DNA of 64,000 nucleotides from Candidatus Cryptobacteroides onthequi (GCA_018066125.1 JAGHSA010000022.1:19004-83003); one strand, 5' to 3'. Numbered from the stretch's first letter, positions 44,287 to 56,325 are shown. The notes: generated by a model from the letters alone, not told the origin. A program made the numbers and translations.

Positions 44287-44317
44287 TTGATTTTTGGCGG
44301 CAATTCATTTATATTTG
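44287..44317 (+). promoter_or_regulatory. Promoter of the GH29-GH127 pair
   Basis: TTG at 44287-44289 and TATATTTG at 44310-44317 are spaced by 20 bases, an exact fit to the -33/-7 arrangement. Confidence 0.65.
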
Positions 44318-44341
44318 TGTGGATAACTCACATAATATCAT

Positions 44342-45772
44342 ATGAAAACAAATATCAGAGCAGCGATCGCATTGGCTGCAGTCATATCCGCAGCATGCAG
44401 CCCGGACGCTCCGGCACCTTACGGACCGGTCCCTACCCCGCAGCAGGTGGCATGGCAGAAGATGGAGACCAACATGTTTGTCCATTTCGGCCCGAACACC
44501 TTCACCGCCGCAGAATGGGGTGACGGCACCGAAGCCGAGGACATCTTCAACCCTACAGACCTCAACTGCCTCCAGTGGGCACAGACCGCCGCCAAGGCAG
44601 GATTCGGCGGCATCGTCATCACCGCCAAGCACCATGACGGATTCTGCCTCTGGCCTAGTCCTGAAAGCTCTCACACCGTAGCCGCAAGCACATGGCGCGA
44701 CGGCAAGGGAGACGTACTCAGGGAGCTCTCAGACGCATGCGCACAGACAGGTGTCAAATTCGGCGTGTACATATCCCCATGGGACCGCAATGACCCGCGC
44801 TACGGCACTCCGGACTATAACGCCGCCTTCGTCAACACCCTCAACAGCGTGCTCGGCGGCACATACGGCACCATCTACGAGCAGTGGTTCGACGGAGCCT
44901 GCGGCGAAGGCCCAAGCGGCAGGAAGCAGGTATATGACTGGCCGCTTTTCAACGGCACAGTATATCAGAATCAGCCGGACGCCATCATCTTCAGCGACAG
45001 CGGTCCTGGATGCCGCTGGGTCGGCAACGAGAGCGGCCAGGCAGGACGCACCAGCTGGAGCACCCTGAATCCGGAAGGCTTTGCACCGGGCATGTACAAC
45101 CCGGACCTCAACGAAGGCGTGAAGAACGGACAGGCATGGATCCCGAGCGAAACCGACGTTTCCATCCGCAAGGGCTGGTTCTGGAAAGAGAGCGAGAATG
45201 AGACCGTGAAGTCCCTCAACAAGCTCCTTCAGATCTGGTACGAGAGCGTGGGCCGCAACTCCCTTCTCCTCCTCAACGTGCCGCCTGATACACGCGGCCA
45301 CCTCCACGAGATCGACTCCACCCGCCTGATGGAGTTCCGCGCCGCCCTGGATGAGATCCAGGTCAATGTCGCAGCGGGAGCCAAGGCTCAGGCAAACACA
45401 TCCAGAGGCCGCGGATTCAAGGCATCCGCACTCGTCGACGGAAAGTATGATACCTATTGGGCAGCAAACGACGGAGAGACCGCCGCTTCGATCATACTCA
45501 CCCTCCCTGAGGCAAGGGCGTTCAACCGCGTCATGATACAGGAATACATCCCTCTCGGACAGAGGGTAGAGTCATTCACCATCTCGGTTCCGGACGGAGA
45601 CGGATGGAAGACTGTCGCTGAAGAGACCACCATCGGATACAAGCGCATCGTGCTCATCCCTCAGACCACAGCCGACAAGGTACGCATAGACATCACCGGT
45701 GCACTCGCCTGCCCTGTGATCAACAACATCGAGCTCTATCAGGACAATATCTACGTCGCAGAACAGAAGTAG
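44342..45772 (+). CDS. Alpha-L-fucosidase (GH29) lipoprotein with C-terminal carbohydrate-binding domain
   Basis: The 476-residue protein has a lipoprotein signal (AAVISAACS, lipidated Cys19) and a GH29 barrel. NMFVHFGPNTFT, ITAKHHDGFCLWPS (with the substrate-binding His pair) and YEQWFDGACGEG, whose Asp is the expected nucleophile, are visible. Residues 345-476 form an F5/8 type C-like beta-sandwich, often a CBM32. The barrel length and single-domain tail fit the subfamily that prefers alpha-1,3/1,4-linked fucose, as on Lewis antigens, but this is inference. The GH127 gene starts eight bases later. Confidence 0.9.
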   Translation: MKTNIRAAIALAAVISAACSPDAPAPYGPVPTPQQVAWQKMETNMFVHFGPNTFTAAEWGDGTEAEDIFNPTDLNCLQWAQTAAKAGFGGIVITAKHHDGFCLWPSPESSHTVAASTWRDGKGDVLRELSDACAQTGVKFGVYISPWDRNDPRYGTPDYNAAFVNTLNSVLGGTYGTIYEQWFDGACGEGPSGRKQVYDWPLFNGTVYQNQPDAIIFSDSGPGCRWVGNESGQAGRTSWSTLNPEGFAPGMYNPDLNEGVKNGQAWIPSETDVSIRKGWFWKESENETVKSLNKLLQIWYESVGRNSLLLLNVPPDTRGHLHEIDSTRLMEFRAALDEIQVNVAAGAKAQANTSRGRGFKASALVDGKYDTYWAANDGETAASIILTLPEARAFNRVMIQEYIPLGQRVESFTISVPDGDGWKTVAEETTIGYKRIVLIPQTTADKVRIDITGALACPVINNIELYQDNIYVAEQK

Positions 45773-45780
45773 GACACATC

Positions 45781-47748
45781 ATGAGAAGAAACCACCTTAC
45801 GCTTTTTGCCGTGCTGATGGCAGCGGCCACAGCATGTTCAGGTCCCGTACAGGAGATCAGGCAGGTACCATTCAACGAAGTCAATATCAGCGGCGGGTTC
45901 TGGAAGGACCGCATGGAGACTGAGCTCAGGACCACGGTGCCGTTCTCACTCGAGCACTGCGCAGAGGCTATAGGCCGTTTCGAAAAGTGCGTCGATTTCG
46001 TCGAGGGACGCTCCAGCGAGCTGCCTCAGCCGCACAGATTCATCAGCTCGGACATGTACAAGGTGCTCGAAGGTGCGGCATACTCGCTCATGCTGGAGAG
46101 CAACCCGGAGATCGAAGCCAAGATAGACTATGTGGCAGACCTCATCGCGCGGGCCCAGAGACCTGACGGCTACATGTACATCTCCCACATCTGCGGAAAC
46201 CCATATCCGGACGAGATGGGCGAAAAGCCATACACCTATGTCATCCACAGCCACGAGCTCTACAATATGGGACATCTGTACGAGGCTGCTGTGGCATACT
46301 ATCAGGCGACGGGAAAGACAAACCTCCTGGACATCGCCATCAAGAGCGCCAGACATATCAACCATGTGTTCTTTGAAGGCGACCCGAACTACAACGACGG
46401 CAAGCCTGTGATGCAGGCTCCGGGACACGAGGAGATCGAGCTTGCCCTCTGCAAGCTCTACAAGGTGACCGGAGACAGACTGTATCTCGACATGGCCAAG
46501 AAGTTCCTCGATATCAGAGGCATCACCTTCATCCCGGACGGTGACGGCGTCAATTCGCCGGAATACGCCCAGCAGCACCTTCCTGTGACAGAGCAGCGCG
46601 AAGTCGCAGGACACTCTGTGCGTGCCGGATATCTGTACACCGGCATGGCGCAGGTCGATGCCCTCACAGGAAAGAACGACTATTCCGAAGCCCTCAATGC
46701 CATCTGGGACAATCTTGTATCCAAGAAGATGCACATCACCGGCGGACTCGGGGCATGCCGCTCTACCGAAGGATTCGGTGCCGATTATGAACTGCCGAAC
46801 AGGGACGCTTACGACGAGACCTGTGCCGCTGTGGCAAATGTATTCTTCAACGAAGGCATGTTCCTCGCGAGCGGAGACGCCAAGTTCCTGGACATTGCGG
46901 AGCTGTCACTGTTCAACAACGCCCTTGCCGGCATCAACCTTGCCGGCGACCGCTTCTTCTACGTGAACCCACTCGAAGCTGACGGCGAGTGGGGGTTCAA
47001 CCACGGCCACAAAGGCAGGGCCGAATGGTTCGGCTGCGCATGCTGCCCTCCGAACATTTCGAGGCTGATACTGCAGGCTCCGGGGTACATGTATGCATAC
47101 GACAGCGGATCCATATTCCTCACCCTGTACGCCGGCAGCAGCACCAGCATCCCTATGAAGGGAACAAAAGTCGCCCTCGAGCAGAAGACTGACTATCCGT
47201 TCAGCGGCAGTGTCCAGCTCAAGGTGAACCCTGCCAGGAGCTGCAGATTCTCACTCAAGCTCAGGATTCCGACATGGGTCGGGAACGGAAACTTCATTCC
47301 TGGAGGGCTCTACACCTACCAGGACAAGCGTGACGACGCCGTAATCATCAAGGTCAACGGCGAAGATGTTGAATGCGCTGTCGCCGACGGCTTTGCCGTG
47401 ATCGACCGCAAATGGCAGTCCGGCGATGTGGTAGATCTGGAACTGCCTATGTCTGTGCGCTACGTCTCCTGTGACGAGCACGTGGAGAACAACCGCAATT
47501 GCACCGCCGTGACCAGAGGACCTGTCGTGTACTGCGCAGAGGAAGCCGACAACGGCTGCAGAGTCCAGGAGCTCACCATCGAGCCATGCGCGGAAGCAGG
47601 CGTCTCAGCCATCGGAGACGGAGCTCTCAAAGGCATCCCTGCCATCCGCTGTCAGGGCAGCAGGCCTGTCACCCTCATCCCATACTACGCATGGGACAAC
47701 CGCGGTGACGCCCAGACCATGACGGTCTGGCTCAGAAATCAGCAATAA
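45781..47748 (+). CDS. Glycoside hydrolase family 127 (beta-L-arabinofuranosidase-like)
   Basis: The 655-residue protein begins with a lipoprotein-like signal ending AAATACS. The N-terminal VPFNEVNISGGFWKDRM and the alpha/alpha barrel are typical of the former DUF1680 family. The zinc and catalytic site of GH127 is recognisable: YDETC (Glu and Cys, near residue 345) and FGCACCPPNISRL (the paired cysteines, one acting as nucleophile, near 420). GH127 enzymes release beta-L-arabinofuranose from plant glycoproteins, and other specificities are known in related families. It is paired with a fucosidase but no SusCD-type transport genes are near. Confidence 0.88.
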   Translation: MRRNHLTLFAVLMAAATACSGPVQEIRQVPFNEVNISGGFWKDRMETELRTTVPFSLEHCAEAIGRFEKCVDFVEGRSSELPQPHRFISSDMYKVLEGAAYSLMLESNPEIEAKIDYVADLIARAQRPDGYMYISHICGNPYPDEMGEKPYTYVIHSHELYNMGHLYEAAVAYYQATGKTNLLDIAIKSARHINHVFFEGDPNYNDGKPVMQAPGHEEIELALCKLYKVTGDRLYLDMAKKFLDIRGITFIPDGDGVNSPEYAQQHLPVTEQREVAGHSVRAGYLYTGMAQVDALTGKNDYSEALNAIWDNLVSKKMHITGGLGACRSTEGFGADYELPNRDAYDETCAAVANVFFNEGMFLASGDAKFLDIAELSLFNNALAGINLAGDRFFYVNPLEADGEWGFNHGHKGRAEWFGCACCPPNISRLILQAPGYMYAYDSGSIFLTLYAGSSTSIPMKGTKVALEQKTDYPFSGSVQLKVNPARSCRFSLKLRIPTWVGNGNFIPGGLYTYQDKRDDAVIIKVNGEDVECAVADGFAVIDRKWQSGDVVDLELPMSVRYVSCDEHVENNRNCTAVTRGPVVYCAEEADNGCRVQELTIEPCAEAGVSAIGDGALKGIPAIRCQGSRPVTLIPYYAWDNRGDAQTMTVWLRNQQ

Positions 47749-47785
47749 AAAAAAGAGTGGGATTTGAATTCCCACTCTTTTTTTA
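47747..47785. terminator. Bidirectional terminator between GH127 and guaA
   Basis: AGAGTGGGA and TCCCACTCT form a perfect stem around a 7-base loop, with A8 on the left and T8 on the right, so it can end transcription from both convergent genes. It overlaps the guaA stop codon. Confidence 0.92.
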
Positions 47786-49363
47786 CTCCCACTCGATTGT
47801 TGCAGGCGGTTTTGAGCTGATGTCATAGACAACTCTGTTGACACCGCGTACCTTGTTGATGATCTCGTTGCTGACTTTCTCAAGGAAGTCATATGGGAAA
47901 TGGAACCAGTCCGCTGTCATGGCGTCTGTAGAGACGACCGCTCTGAGAGCGACAGGATTCTCATATGTTCTTTCATCACCCATCACACCGACGCTCTTGA
48001 TAGGAAGGAGTATGACTCCGGCCTGCCAGATGGCATCGTAGAGGTTTGTGGCCATGACCCTAGGATCGGATGCTGAAGGGAAACCGAGACCTGTGCAGTC
48101 GTAGTTGCGGAGTCCCCTGATATAGATGTCATCAGCCTCCCTGAGGACATTGAGCTTCTCCTCGGTGATGTCGCCGATGATGCGGATGGCAAGTGACGGT
48201 CCCGGGAAAGGATGTCTTCCCACAAGTTCCTCCTTGATGCCGAGGGCACGTCCTACGCGGCGCACCTCATCCTTGAAAAGCATCTTGAGCGGCTCGAGAA
48301 GCTTGAATCCCATCTCCTTTGGAAGACCTCCCACATTGTGGTGGGACTTGATCTTGGATGCGATGCCCTCGATGCCTGCAGACTCGATCACATCCGGGTA
48401 GATGGTACCCTGAGCGAGCCACTTCGCGTTCTCGATGCTCTTGGCATATTTGTCGAAAGTCTCCACGAAGAGACGGCCGATGATCTTTCTCTTGGCCTCC
48501 GGCTCGGTCACACCCGCAAGCTCGGAGAGGAACTCCTTCGATGCATCGGCGCCGATCACATTGAGGCCCATGTCCCTATAGGACTCGAGCACATCTTCAT
48601 ATTCATTCTTGCGGAGCAGACCGTTGTTGACGAAGATACAGGTGAGGTTGTGGCCGATGGCCTTGTTGATGAGCACGCCGGCTACTGTGGAATCCACACC
48701 ACCGCTGAGACCGAGGATCACCTTGTCGTCACCCACCTGAGCCTTGATGTCAGCCACGGTGGCATCGATGAAGGACTCCGAAGTCCAGTCGCCCTTGCAT
48801 CCGCAGATGCCGAGTGCGAAGTTGCCGAGCATCACGGTTCCCTCTGTGGTATGGAACACCTCCGGATGGAACTGCACTGCATATGTCTCTTCACCCTTGA
48901 AATGGAATGCCGCATACTCGACATCGTCTGTCGATGCTATCACCTCGGCACCCTCAGGGAGCTTGGAGATGGTATCGCCATGTGACATCCACACCTGAGA
49001 GCGTGCAGACACGCCCTTGAGGAGAGGTGATGCAGAGTCCTTGACATTGAGCATGGCACGGCCGTACTCTCTGGCAAGCGAGCCCTCAACATTGCCTCCG
49101 CACTTGTATGAAAGATACTGTGCTCCATAGCAGATGCCCAGGAGCGGGAGTTTTCCCTTCACGGTGGAGAGATCCATCTGCGGTGCATTGGCATCTCTCA
49201 CTGAGCACGGGCTGCCCGAAAGGATGACACCTTTCACATCGGCGGTAAGCTCAGGCATTTTGTTGAAAGGATAGATCTCGCAGAATACATTCAATTCGCG
49301 AAGGCGACGGCCGATGAGCTGGGTCACCTGCGAACCGAAGTCGAGAATGATGATTTTTTCCAT
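47783..49363 (-). CDS. guaA: GMP synthase (glutamine-hydrolysing)
   Basis: GuaA converts XMP to GMP. The class I amidotransferase domain has [12 protein letters not shown] with the catalytic Cys near residue 77 and the HPEV histidine. The ATP pyrophosphatase domain starts at [16 protein letters not shown]. The C-terminal dimerisation domain ends in PPATIEWE. Length is 526, standard. It begins two bases after the guaB stop codon, forming a guaB-guaA operon for guanine nucleotide synthesis. Confidence 0.98.
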   Translation of the reverse strand: MEKIIILDFGSQVTQLIGRRLRELNVFCEIYPFNKMPELTADVKGVILSGSPCSVRDANAPQMDLSTVKGKLPLLGICYGAQYLSYKCGGNVEGSLAREYGRAMLNVKDSASPLLKGVSARSQVWMSHGDTISKLPEGAEVIASTDDVEYAAFHFKGEETYAVQFHPEVFHTTEGTVMLGNFALGICGCKGDWTSESFIDATVADIKAQVGDDKVILGLSGGVDSTVAGVLINKAIGHNLTCIFVNNGLLRKNEYEDVLESYRDMGLNVIGADASKEFLSELAGVTEPEAKRKIIGRLFVETFDKYAKSIENAKWLAQGTIYPDVIESAGIEGIASKIKSHHNVGGLPKEMGFKLLEPLKMLFKDEVRRVGRALGIKEELVGRHPFPGPSLAIRIIGDITEEKLNVLREADDIYIRGLRNYDCTGLGFPSASDPRVMATNLYDAIWQAGVILLPIKSVGVMGDERTYENPVALRAVVSTDAMTADWFHFPYDFLEKVSNEIINKVRGVNRVVYDISSKPPATIEWE

Positions 49364-49365
49364 GA

Positions 49366-50917
<1,552 letters not shown>

Positions 50918-50940
50918 CAACAAAATCGTAACTGAATACC

Positions 50941-52839
50941 CTACTTGAGGTATGCATCCTTCATCACGTCTGCACTGCGTGCGATGAAGTCGCTCAGAGC
51001 CTTGCCCTTGAGCATGCCGTTGCCGAGGAGAGCGAGGTCGCAGAGCTGCCTGAGCAGGTCGCTGCCCTTGGCGAACTCCTCTGCAGGAGCCTCGTCAGCC
51101 TTGTGGGCATCCCATATCTTCTTGACGAGAGGGTTCTCCATGTTGACAATGATATTGTATGCCATAGGGAGCTCTCCGTAGAAATTCATGCCTCCGTTGA
51201 GAGCCGACATCTCGCGGTAGCGACGCATGAACTCGCTCTGGGTGATGAGCACCGGAGCCTTGTCCTCACCGAGGTTGTCAGGCTGGACCATATAGTCATT
51301 GCCCTGAGGAAGGACAGCCTTGAACATAGACTCGAGAGCCTTGGTGTCCTCATCCGACATCTCCGGCTTGATCTTATCCTCTGTAGGGATGAGATTCTCC
51401 ACGCTGTCAGAATCGACACGCGCAAACCTCACGTTCTCCATCTTCTGCTCAAGGAGATTGACGAAGTGCGAATCGAGCTCGCAATCGAGCAGGAGCACAT
51501 CGTAACCCTTGTTCTTCGCAGCCTCTACATACTGGTACTGAGACTCCGCATCGGTTGAATAGAGCACGACCACCTTCTTGTCCTTGTCAGTCTGAAGAGG
51601 CTCGATGGCAGTCTTGTACTCATCGATGCTGAAGAACTTGCCGTCAGTATTCTTCAAGAGGGCAAACTTGAGAGCCCTGTCGCAGAATTTCTCGTCAGAG
51701 AGCATTCCGTACTCGATGAAGAGCTTGAGGTTGTCCCACTTCTCTTCGAGCTGGCTTCTCTGCTCCTTGAAGATCTCCTCGAGACGGTCAGCCACCTTCT
51801 TGGTGATGTAGGTGCTGATCTTCTTGACATTGGAGTCGCTCTGGAGATAGCTTCGGCTGACATTCAGCGGAATGTCCGGAGAATCGATCACACCGTGGAG
51901 AAGGGTGAGGAAGTCAGGCACGATGTTGTCCACATGGTCTGTGACGAACATCTGGTTGCAATAGAGCTGGATCTTGTTGCGGGATATGGCCATCCTCTCC
52001 TTGATCTTAGGGAAATAGAGGATACCGGTCAGAGTGAACGGATAGTCCACATTGAGGTGGATATGGAACATAGGATCCTCATCCATAGGATAGAGGGCCT
52101 TGTAGAACTTGTCATAATCCTCATCCTTGAGCTCTGAAGGAGCCTTGGTCCAGAGAGGCTCGATGCTGTTGATGACATTGTCCTCATCCTTGTCCACATA
52201 CTTTCCGTCCTTCCACTCCTGCTGCTTGCCGAACACTACAGGCACAGGCATGAACTTGCAGTACTTGTCAAGAAGCTGCTGGATCTTGGACTTGGCAGCG
52301 AACTCTGTGGCGTCGTCATCGAGATAGAGGGTGATGACTGTACCTCTGTCAGCCTTGTCACACTCTTCCATGCTGTACTCAGGGGAGCCGTCGCATGACC
52401 ACTTGACAGCCTTGGCTCCGTCCTTCCAGCTGAGAGTCTCGATGGTCACCGTCTTTGAGACCATGAATGCGCTGTAGAAACCGAGGCCGAAATGGCCTAT
52501 GATACTCTGGAGCTGATCCTTATACTTCTCCAGAAACTCCCCGGCAGATGAGAACGCGATCTGGTTGATATACTTGTCGACCTCCTCAGAGGTCATACCT
52601 ATACCGTTATCTATGATCTTGAGTGTCTTTGCAGCCTCATCGAGGACCACGCCGACCTTGAGCTCGCCCAGCTCGCCCTTGTAGTCGCCGCTCAGTCCGA
52701 GCGCCTTCATCTTCTGGGTGGCATCGACCGCGTTTGCGACGAGCTCGCGGAGAAAGATCTCGTGATCTGAATAAAGGAACTGCTTGATGACCGGGAAGAT
52801 ATTCTCGGTGGTTACTCCGATTTTACCTGTGTTTGCCAT
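50941..52839 (-). CDS. htpG: Molecular chaperone HtpG (Hsp90)
   Basis: The 632-residue cytoplasmic ATP-dependent chaperone contains the GHKL site: FLRELVANAVDAT, IIDNGIGMTSEEV and GHFGLGFYSAFMV in the first 120 residues. The middle domain has LNVSRSYLQSDSNVKKI with the arginine that contacts ATP. The C-terminal dimerisation domain ends the protein. It is slightly shorter than some Bacteroides homologues but all landmarks are present. No TAnnTTTG element is visible upstream, which would fit another sigma factor or a weak match. Confidence 0.96.
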   Translation of the reverse strand: MANTGKIGVTTENIFPVIKQFLYSDHEIFLRELVANAVDATQKMKALGLSGDYKGELGELKVGVVLDEAAKTLKIIDNGIGMTSEEVDKYINQIAFSSAGEFLEKYKDQLQSIIGHFGLGFYSAFMVSKTVTIETLSWKDGAKAVKWSCDGSPEYSMEECDKADRGTVITLYLDDDATEFAAKSKIQQLLDKYCKFMPVPVVFGKQQEWKDGKYVDKDEDNVINSIEPLWTKAPSELKDEDYDKFYKALYPMDEDPMFHIHLNVDYPFTLTGILYFPKIKERMAISRNKIQLYCNQMFVTDHVDNIVPDFLTLLHGVIDSPDIPLNVSRSYLQSDSNVKKISTYITKKVADRLEEIFKEQRSQLEEKWDNLKLFIEYGMLSDEKFCDRALKFALLKNTDGKFFSIDEYKTAIEPLQTDKDKKVVVLYSTDAESQYQYVEAAKNKGYDVLLLDCELDSHFVNLLEQKMENVRFARVDSDSVENLIPTEDKIKPEMSDEDTKALESMFKAVLPQGNDYMVQPDNLGEDKAPVLITQSEFMRRYREMSALNGGMNFYGELPMAYNIIVNMENPLVKKIWDAHKADEAPAEEFAKGSDLLRQLCDLALLGNGMLKGKALSDFIARSADVMKDAYLK

Positions 52840-52864
52840 GATATCGTATGTTTAAATCTTTAAT

Positions 52865-52900
52865 CAAAAAAGCCGGCCCCGCTGCGGGACCGGCTTTTCT
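52865..52900 (-). terminator. Terminator after the acyl-CoA ligase gene
   Basis: AAGCCGG and CCGGCTT pair, then one C-A mismatch, then CCCG with CGGG around a 3-base loop. A T6 run follows on the minus strand. Confidence 0.75.
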
Positions 52901-52946
52901 GCAATCAATTTGCGTACCGATGGCAATTTCTGCCAAAATGGCACTG

Positions 52947-54590
52947 TTACTTGTACATGAATCTCTTGATCGACATCTTCGGAGTCTTCTCGAACGGCTC
53001 AAGCACAAGCTCGACCTTTGTGATCTGACTGTAGCTAGGGAGAAGCTTGTTGGATGCCTTGCGGATGTTCTCAGGAATATCCGATACAGTCTCATCATCG
53101 AGGCCGGCCTTCTTGATGGCTGCCTCATCGAGATATACGAGAGCCACGAGCTTGGTGGCACGGTCCACTACGACTGACTCTGTCACATAGTCCTGTGCGT
53201 TGATGACAGCCTCGACCTCCTCAGGATAGATGTTCTGTCCGTTTGCGGAGAGAATCATGTTCTTGCTGCGTCCGCGGATGGTGATGTTGCCATTCTTGTC
53301 CATGGTACCGAGGTCGCCTGTATGGAGATAGCCGTCTGCAGTGAATGCACCGGCGCTTGCCTCAGGATTGTTGAAATAGCCGCTGCAGATATTGCGGCCC
53401 TTTGCCTGGATCTCACCTGCGATATGCTCAGGATCCTCTGAGTCGATACGTACATCGCATGAGTCAAGCTTCATTCCGCATGAGCCCTGCACATAGATCC
53501 ATGGCTCTGCATACGCGAGAAGAGGGGCAGCCTCTGTCATGCCGTAACCGACTGTGTAAGGAAGACCGAGCTTTCTGAACACCTTCTCGACCTCAGGATT
53601 GAGAGCGGCACCACCCATGATGAACTGGCATACATTGCCTCCGAATGTAGCCATGAGCTTCTTGCGGATCACGCCGTAGAGGATCTTGTTGATGCCCGGG
53701 ATGGAAGTGAGGACCTTCATGGCAGGCTTTGAGAGCACCGGCTTGATGGAAGTCTTGTAGATCTTCTCCATCACGAGCGGTACTGTGATGACGATGTATG
53801 GCTTCACCTCGCCCACAGCCTTGAGCAGAGTTGATGCTGCAGGAGCCTTTCCGAGATAGTACACGGTCACACCGCAGCTGAGCGGATAGAGGAACTCGAA
53901 CACCATGCCGTAGATATGTCCCATAGGGAGCATGGAGACGATGTTGTTGGTGTTGTCTGCAGGGATGTGGCGGATGGCGAAATCGATTGATGCGCTGAGG
54001 CTCTCATAGCGGAGCATCACACCCTTCGGTGCACTTGTGGTGCCGGAGGTGTAGTTGATGACGGCGAGATCCTTCTCGTTGTCCACAGGGAACTTCACAT
54101 TCTCACGGGTGAAGCCCATAGGGTACTTTGCGGCGAGGGCCTCATTGAGGCTGTTGTATGCCTCGACGATCTCGTCCTCGCGGCAGAAGAGGATGTTGTA
54201 GTTGGCGTTGTCGATCACGCACCTCACATTCGGAACCATCTCCGGAGTCATCTTCTCCCATGTCGACTTGTCAACGAAGAGGAGTACGGCCTCCGAATGG
54301 GTGGTGAGCGTGCCGGCATTCTCAGGGAGGAACTCGCTGAGAAGTGGAACGACTACGGCTTCATATGTATTGATGGCAAGGAATGTGGTCGCCCAGCGTG
54401 CACTGTTGGAAGCGCAGATGGCGATCTTCTGTCCCTTCTTCACTCCGATCTTCTCGAAGAAGATGTGGAATTTCTCGATGTTGGTGGCAAGGTCGCCGAA
54501 GGTGAATTCCTCACCCTTGTAGTTGCAGAGCGCCTTGTCATTCCAGTAAGTCTTTACAGTGTTTTCGAGCTGTGCAAGATAGTGGATCAT
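52947..54590 (-). CDS. AMP-binding acyl-CoA ligase (long-chain fatty acid type)
   Basis: This is an ANL-superfamily enzyme that activates a carboxylate with ATP and usually joins it to CoA. The P-loop-like INYTSGTTSAPKGVML lies near residue 190, VGYGMTEAAPLLAYA is the A5 motif, HTGDLGTMDKNGNITIRGR the A7/A8 region, and the adenylation lysine near the end is in KTPKMSIKRFMYK. Length from the ATG at 54590 is 547. The upstream extension to 54653 has no family similarity. The acyl substrate cannot be deduced. It is monocistronic. Confidence 0.88.
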   Translation of the reverse strand: MIHYLAQLENTVKTYWNDKALCNYKGEEFTFGDLATNIEKFHIFFEKIGVKKGQKIAICASNSARWATTFLAINTYEAVVVPLLSEFLPENAGTLTTHSEAVLLFVDKSTWEKMTPEMVPNVRCVIDNANYNILFCREDEIVEAYNSLNEALAAKYPMGFTRENVKFPVDNEKDLAVINYTSGTTSAPKGVMLRYESLSASIDFAIRHIPADNTNNIVSMLPMGHIYGMVFEFLYPLSCGVTVYYLGKAPAASTLLKAVGEVKPYIVITVPLVMEKIYKTSIKPVLSKPAMKVLTSIPGINKILYGVIRKKLMATFGGNVCQFIMGGAALNPEVEKVFRKLGLPYTVGYGMTEAAPLLAYAEPWIYVQGSCGMKLDSCDVRIDSEDPEHIAGEIQAKGRNICSGYFNNPEASAGAFTADGYLHTGDLGTMDKNGNITIRGRSKNMILSANGQNIYPEEVEAVINAQDYVTESVVVDRATKLVALVYLDEAAIKKAGLDDETVSDIPENIRKASNKLLPSYSQITKVELVLEPFEKTPKMSIKRFMYK

Positions 54591-54750
54591 GATAATCGTT
54601 TTAGTTAATGATTCGTTTGCCCCGCAGCACGCTGTCATGCGCCGCTTTGGCAACGTAAAATTATCTCACACGCATGACACAGGCAACTGATTTTTGGTAT
54701 ATGTGGCGAATTTGCCGATATTTGGGGCGAAATAAGTACATAAGGGGCAT

Positions 54751-55581
54751 ATGAGGAAACCAATTGTAGCACTCATCTACGACTTCGACGGGACGCTGTC
54801 GCCCGGCAACATGCAGGAATTCGGATTCATCCAGGCGGTCGGACAGACGCCGCAGGAGTTCTGGACCAAGAGCGACAACATCGCCATCGGCCAGGACGCG
54901 TCCAACGTGCTCGCGTACATGAAGCTCATGTTCGACGAGGCCCGCAAGAACGGCATCAAGCTCCGCCGCAGCGAATTCAAGAAATTCGGCAAGCACATCG
55001 AGCTCTTCGAGGGCGTCAAGGAGTGGTTCGCAATGGTGAATGCCTACGGCGAATACAAGGGCGTACACATCGAGCACTACATCAACTCTTCCGGCCTCAA
55101 GGAGATCATCGAGGGCAGCCCCATCGCCAAGGAGTTCAAGCACATCTTCGCCGGTTCCTTCCTGTATGACAAGAATGGCGAGGCGGAGTGGCCGGGCATC
55201 GCCGTGGACTACACCGCCAAGACACAGTTCCTGTTCAAGATCAGCAAAGGCATCCTGAGCGCCCGCGACAACAAGATGGTCAACGAATCCACCGCCGAGG
55301 ACAAGAAGCGCATCCCGTTCTCACATATGATATATTTCGGAGACGGAGACACCGACGTGCCTTGCATGAAGATCGTCGGCATGTTCGGAGGCCACTCCAT
55401 TGCGGTGTACAACCCCGCAAATGAGAAGAAGATCGCCGCCGCCCGGAAGCTCAAGCGCCAGGGCCGCGTCAGATTCATCACCCCGGCGACCTACACGCGC
55501 GAAAGCCGCACCTTCCAGGTCGTCACAGCCATCATCGACAAGATCAAAGCCGACTACGACCTCCAGCAGCTCGCGAGATAG
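54751..55581 (+). CDS. HAD superfamily phosphatase
   Basis: This 276-residue protein has HAD motif I in YDFDGTLSPGNM, with both aspartates at residues 11 and 13, and motif IV in YFGDGDTDVPCMK. The segment between them is helical with a conserved NSSGLKEIIEGS (motif II Ser). It resembles phosphoserine phosphatase-like members of the superfamily, but the substrate is unknown. Several start codons are possible upstream in no other frame, and ATG 54751 gives the complete motif I context. It is convergent with folE, with a 12-base gap. Confidence 0.85.
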   Translation: MRKPIVALIYDFDGTLSPGNMQEFGFIQAVGQTPQEFWTKSDNIAIGQDASNVLAYMKLMFDEARKNGIKLRRSEFKKFGKHIELFEGVKEWFAMVNAYGEYKGVHIEHYINSSGLKEIIEGSPIAKEFKHIFAGSFLYDKNGEAEWPGIAVDYTAKTQFLFKISKGILSARDNKMVNESTAEDKKRIPFSHMIYFGDGDTDVPCMKIVGMFGGHSIAVYNPANEKKIAAARKLKRQGRVRFITPATYTRESRTFQVVTAIIDKIKADYDLQQLAR

Positions 55582-55593
55582 GCGGGCACTTCC

Positions 55594-56181
55594 CTACTTT
55601 ATCAGATTGAGGAATTCGTTGCGGGTGCGGGCGTCTTTGAGGAAGACTCCTGAGAATGCGGATGTGGTGGTCACGGCGTTGGATTTCTCCACTCCGCGCA
55701 GCTGCATGCAGGTATGATGCGCCTCGATGACGACGGCGACGCCCAGAGGGTTGAGTGCCTCCTTGATGCAGTCCATGATCTGGACGGTGAGGCGCTCCTG
55801 CACCTGAAGGCGGCGTGCGAAGGTCTCGACCACGCGTGCGATCTTGCTCAGGCCGGTGATCTTCCCGTCAGGGATGTATGCGATATGGGCCTTGCCGATG
55901 AACGGCATCATGTGATGCTCGCAGGTCGAATAGAGATCGATATCCTTCACAAGCACCATCTGACTGTACTCCTCATCGAACATCGCGGACTGGATGATGG
56001 CGATGCCATCCTGCTCATACCCCTTGGTAAGATACTGCAGAGCCTTGGCGACCCTCTCCGGAGTCTTCACGAGTCCCTCTCGGGTCTCATCCTCACCCAG
56101 AAGACGCAGAATCTCCTTCACATGGACGGCAAGCTCTTTCGTAACCTGCTCATCATAAATATCTTCGCGTTGGTATGACAT
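55594..56181 (-). CDS. folE: GTP cyclohydrolase I
   Basis: FolE makes dihydroneopterin triphosphate from GTP, the first step to folate. The zinc ligands are visible in [12 protein letters not shown] and in [12 protein letters not shown], and [22 protein letters not shown] is the conserved central helix. Length is 195 from the ATG at 56181. An alternative start eight codons upstream lies in the promoter region. FolB, which acts two steps later, is at 14344-14706. The gene is divergent from the DUF2795 gene. Confidence 0.97.
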   Translation of the reverse strand: MSYQREDIYDEQVTKELAVHVKEILRLLGEDETREGLVKTPERVAKALQYLTKGYEQDGIAIIQSAMFDEEYSQMVLVKDIDLYSTCEHHMMPFIGKAHIAYIPDGKITGLSKIARVVETFARRLQVQERLTVQIMDCIKEALNPLGVAVVIEAHHTCMQLRGVEKSNAVTTTSAFSGVFLKDARTRNEFLNLIK

Positions 56182-56202
56182 AGCCCTTAGAATTCTTTTT
56201 CG

Positions 56203-56210
56203 CAAAAATA
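56203..56210 (-). promoter_or_regulatory. -7 promoter element for folE
   Basis: Minus-strand TATTTTTG lies 21 bases upstream of the ATG. A second copy of the same octamer sits ten bases further up (56213-56220), so either could be used. Confidence 0.5.
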
Positions 56211-56242
56211 CTCAAAAATAATAGATGTATCATTTTTTTATC

Positions 56243-56250
56243 TATATTTG
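56243..56250 (+). promoter_or_regulatory. -7 promoter element for the DUF2795 gene
   Basis: TATATTTG lies 75 bases upstream of the ATG and predicts an untranslated leader of about 70 bases. Confidence 0.55.
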
Positions 56251-56325
56251 CGACCCCCATGACAGGAAAGGAACAACTCTTGCATGTGGTAAAAATAGAA
56301 ATATTGTCAACAAAAACTTATAGCT

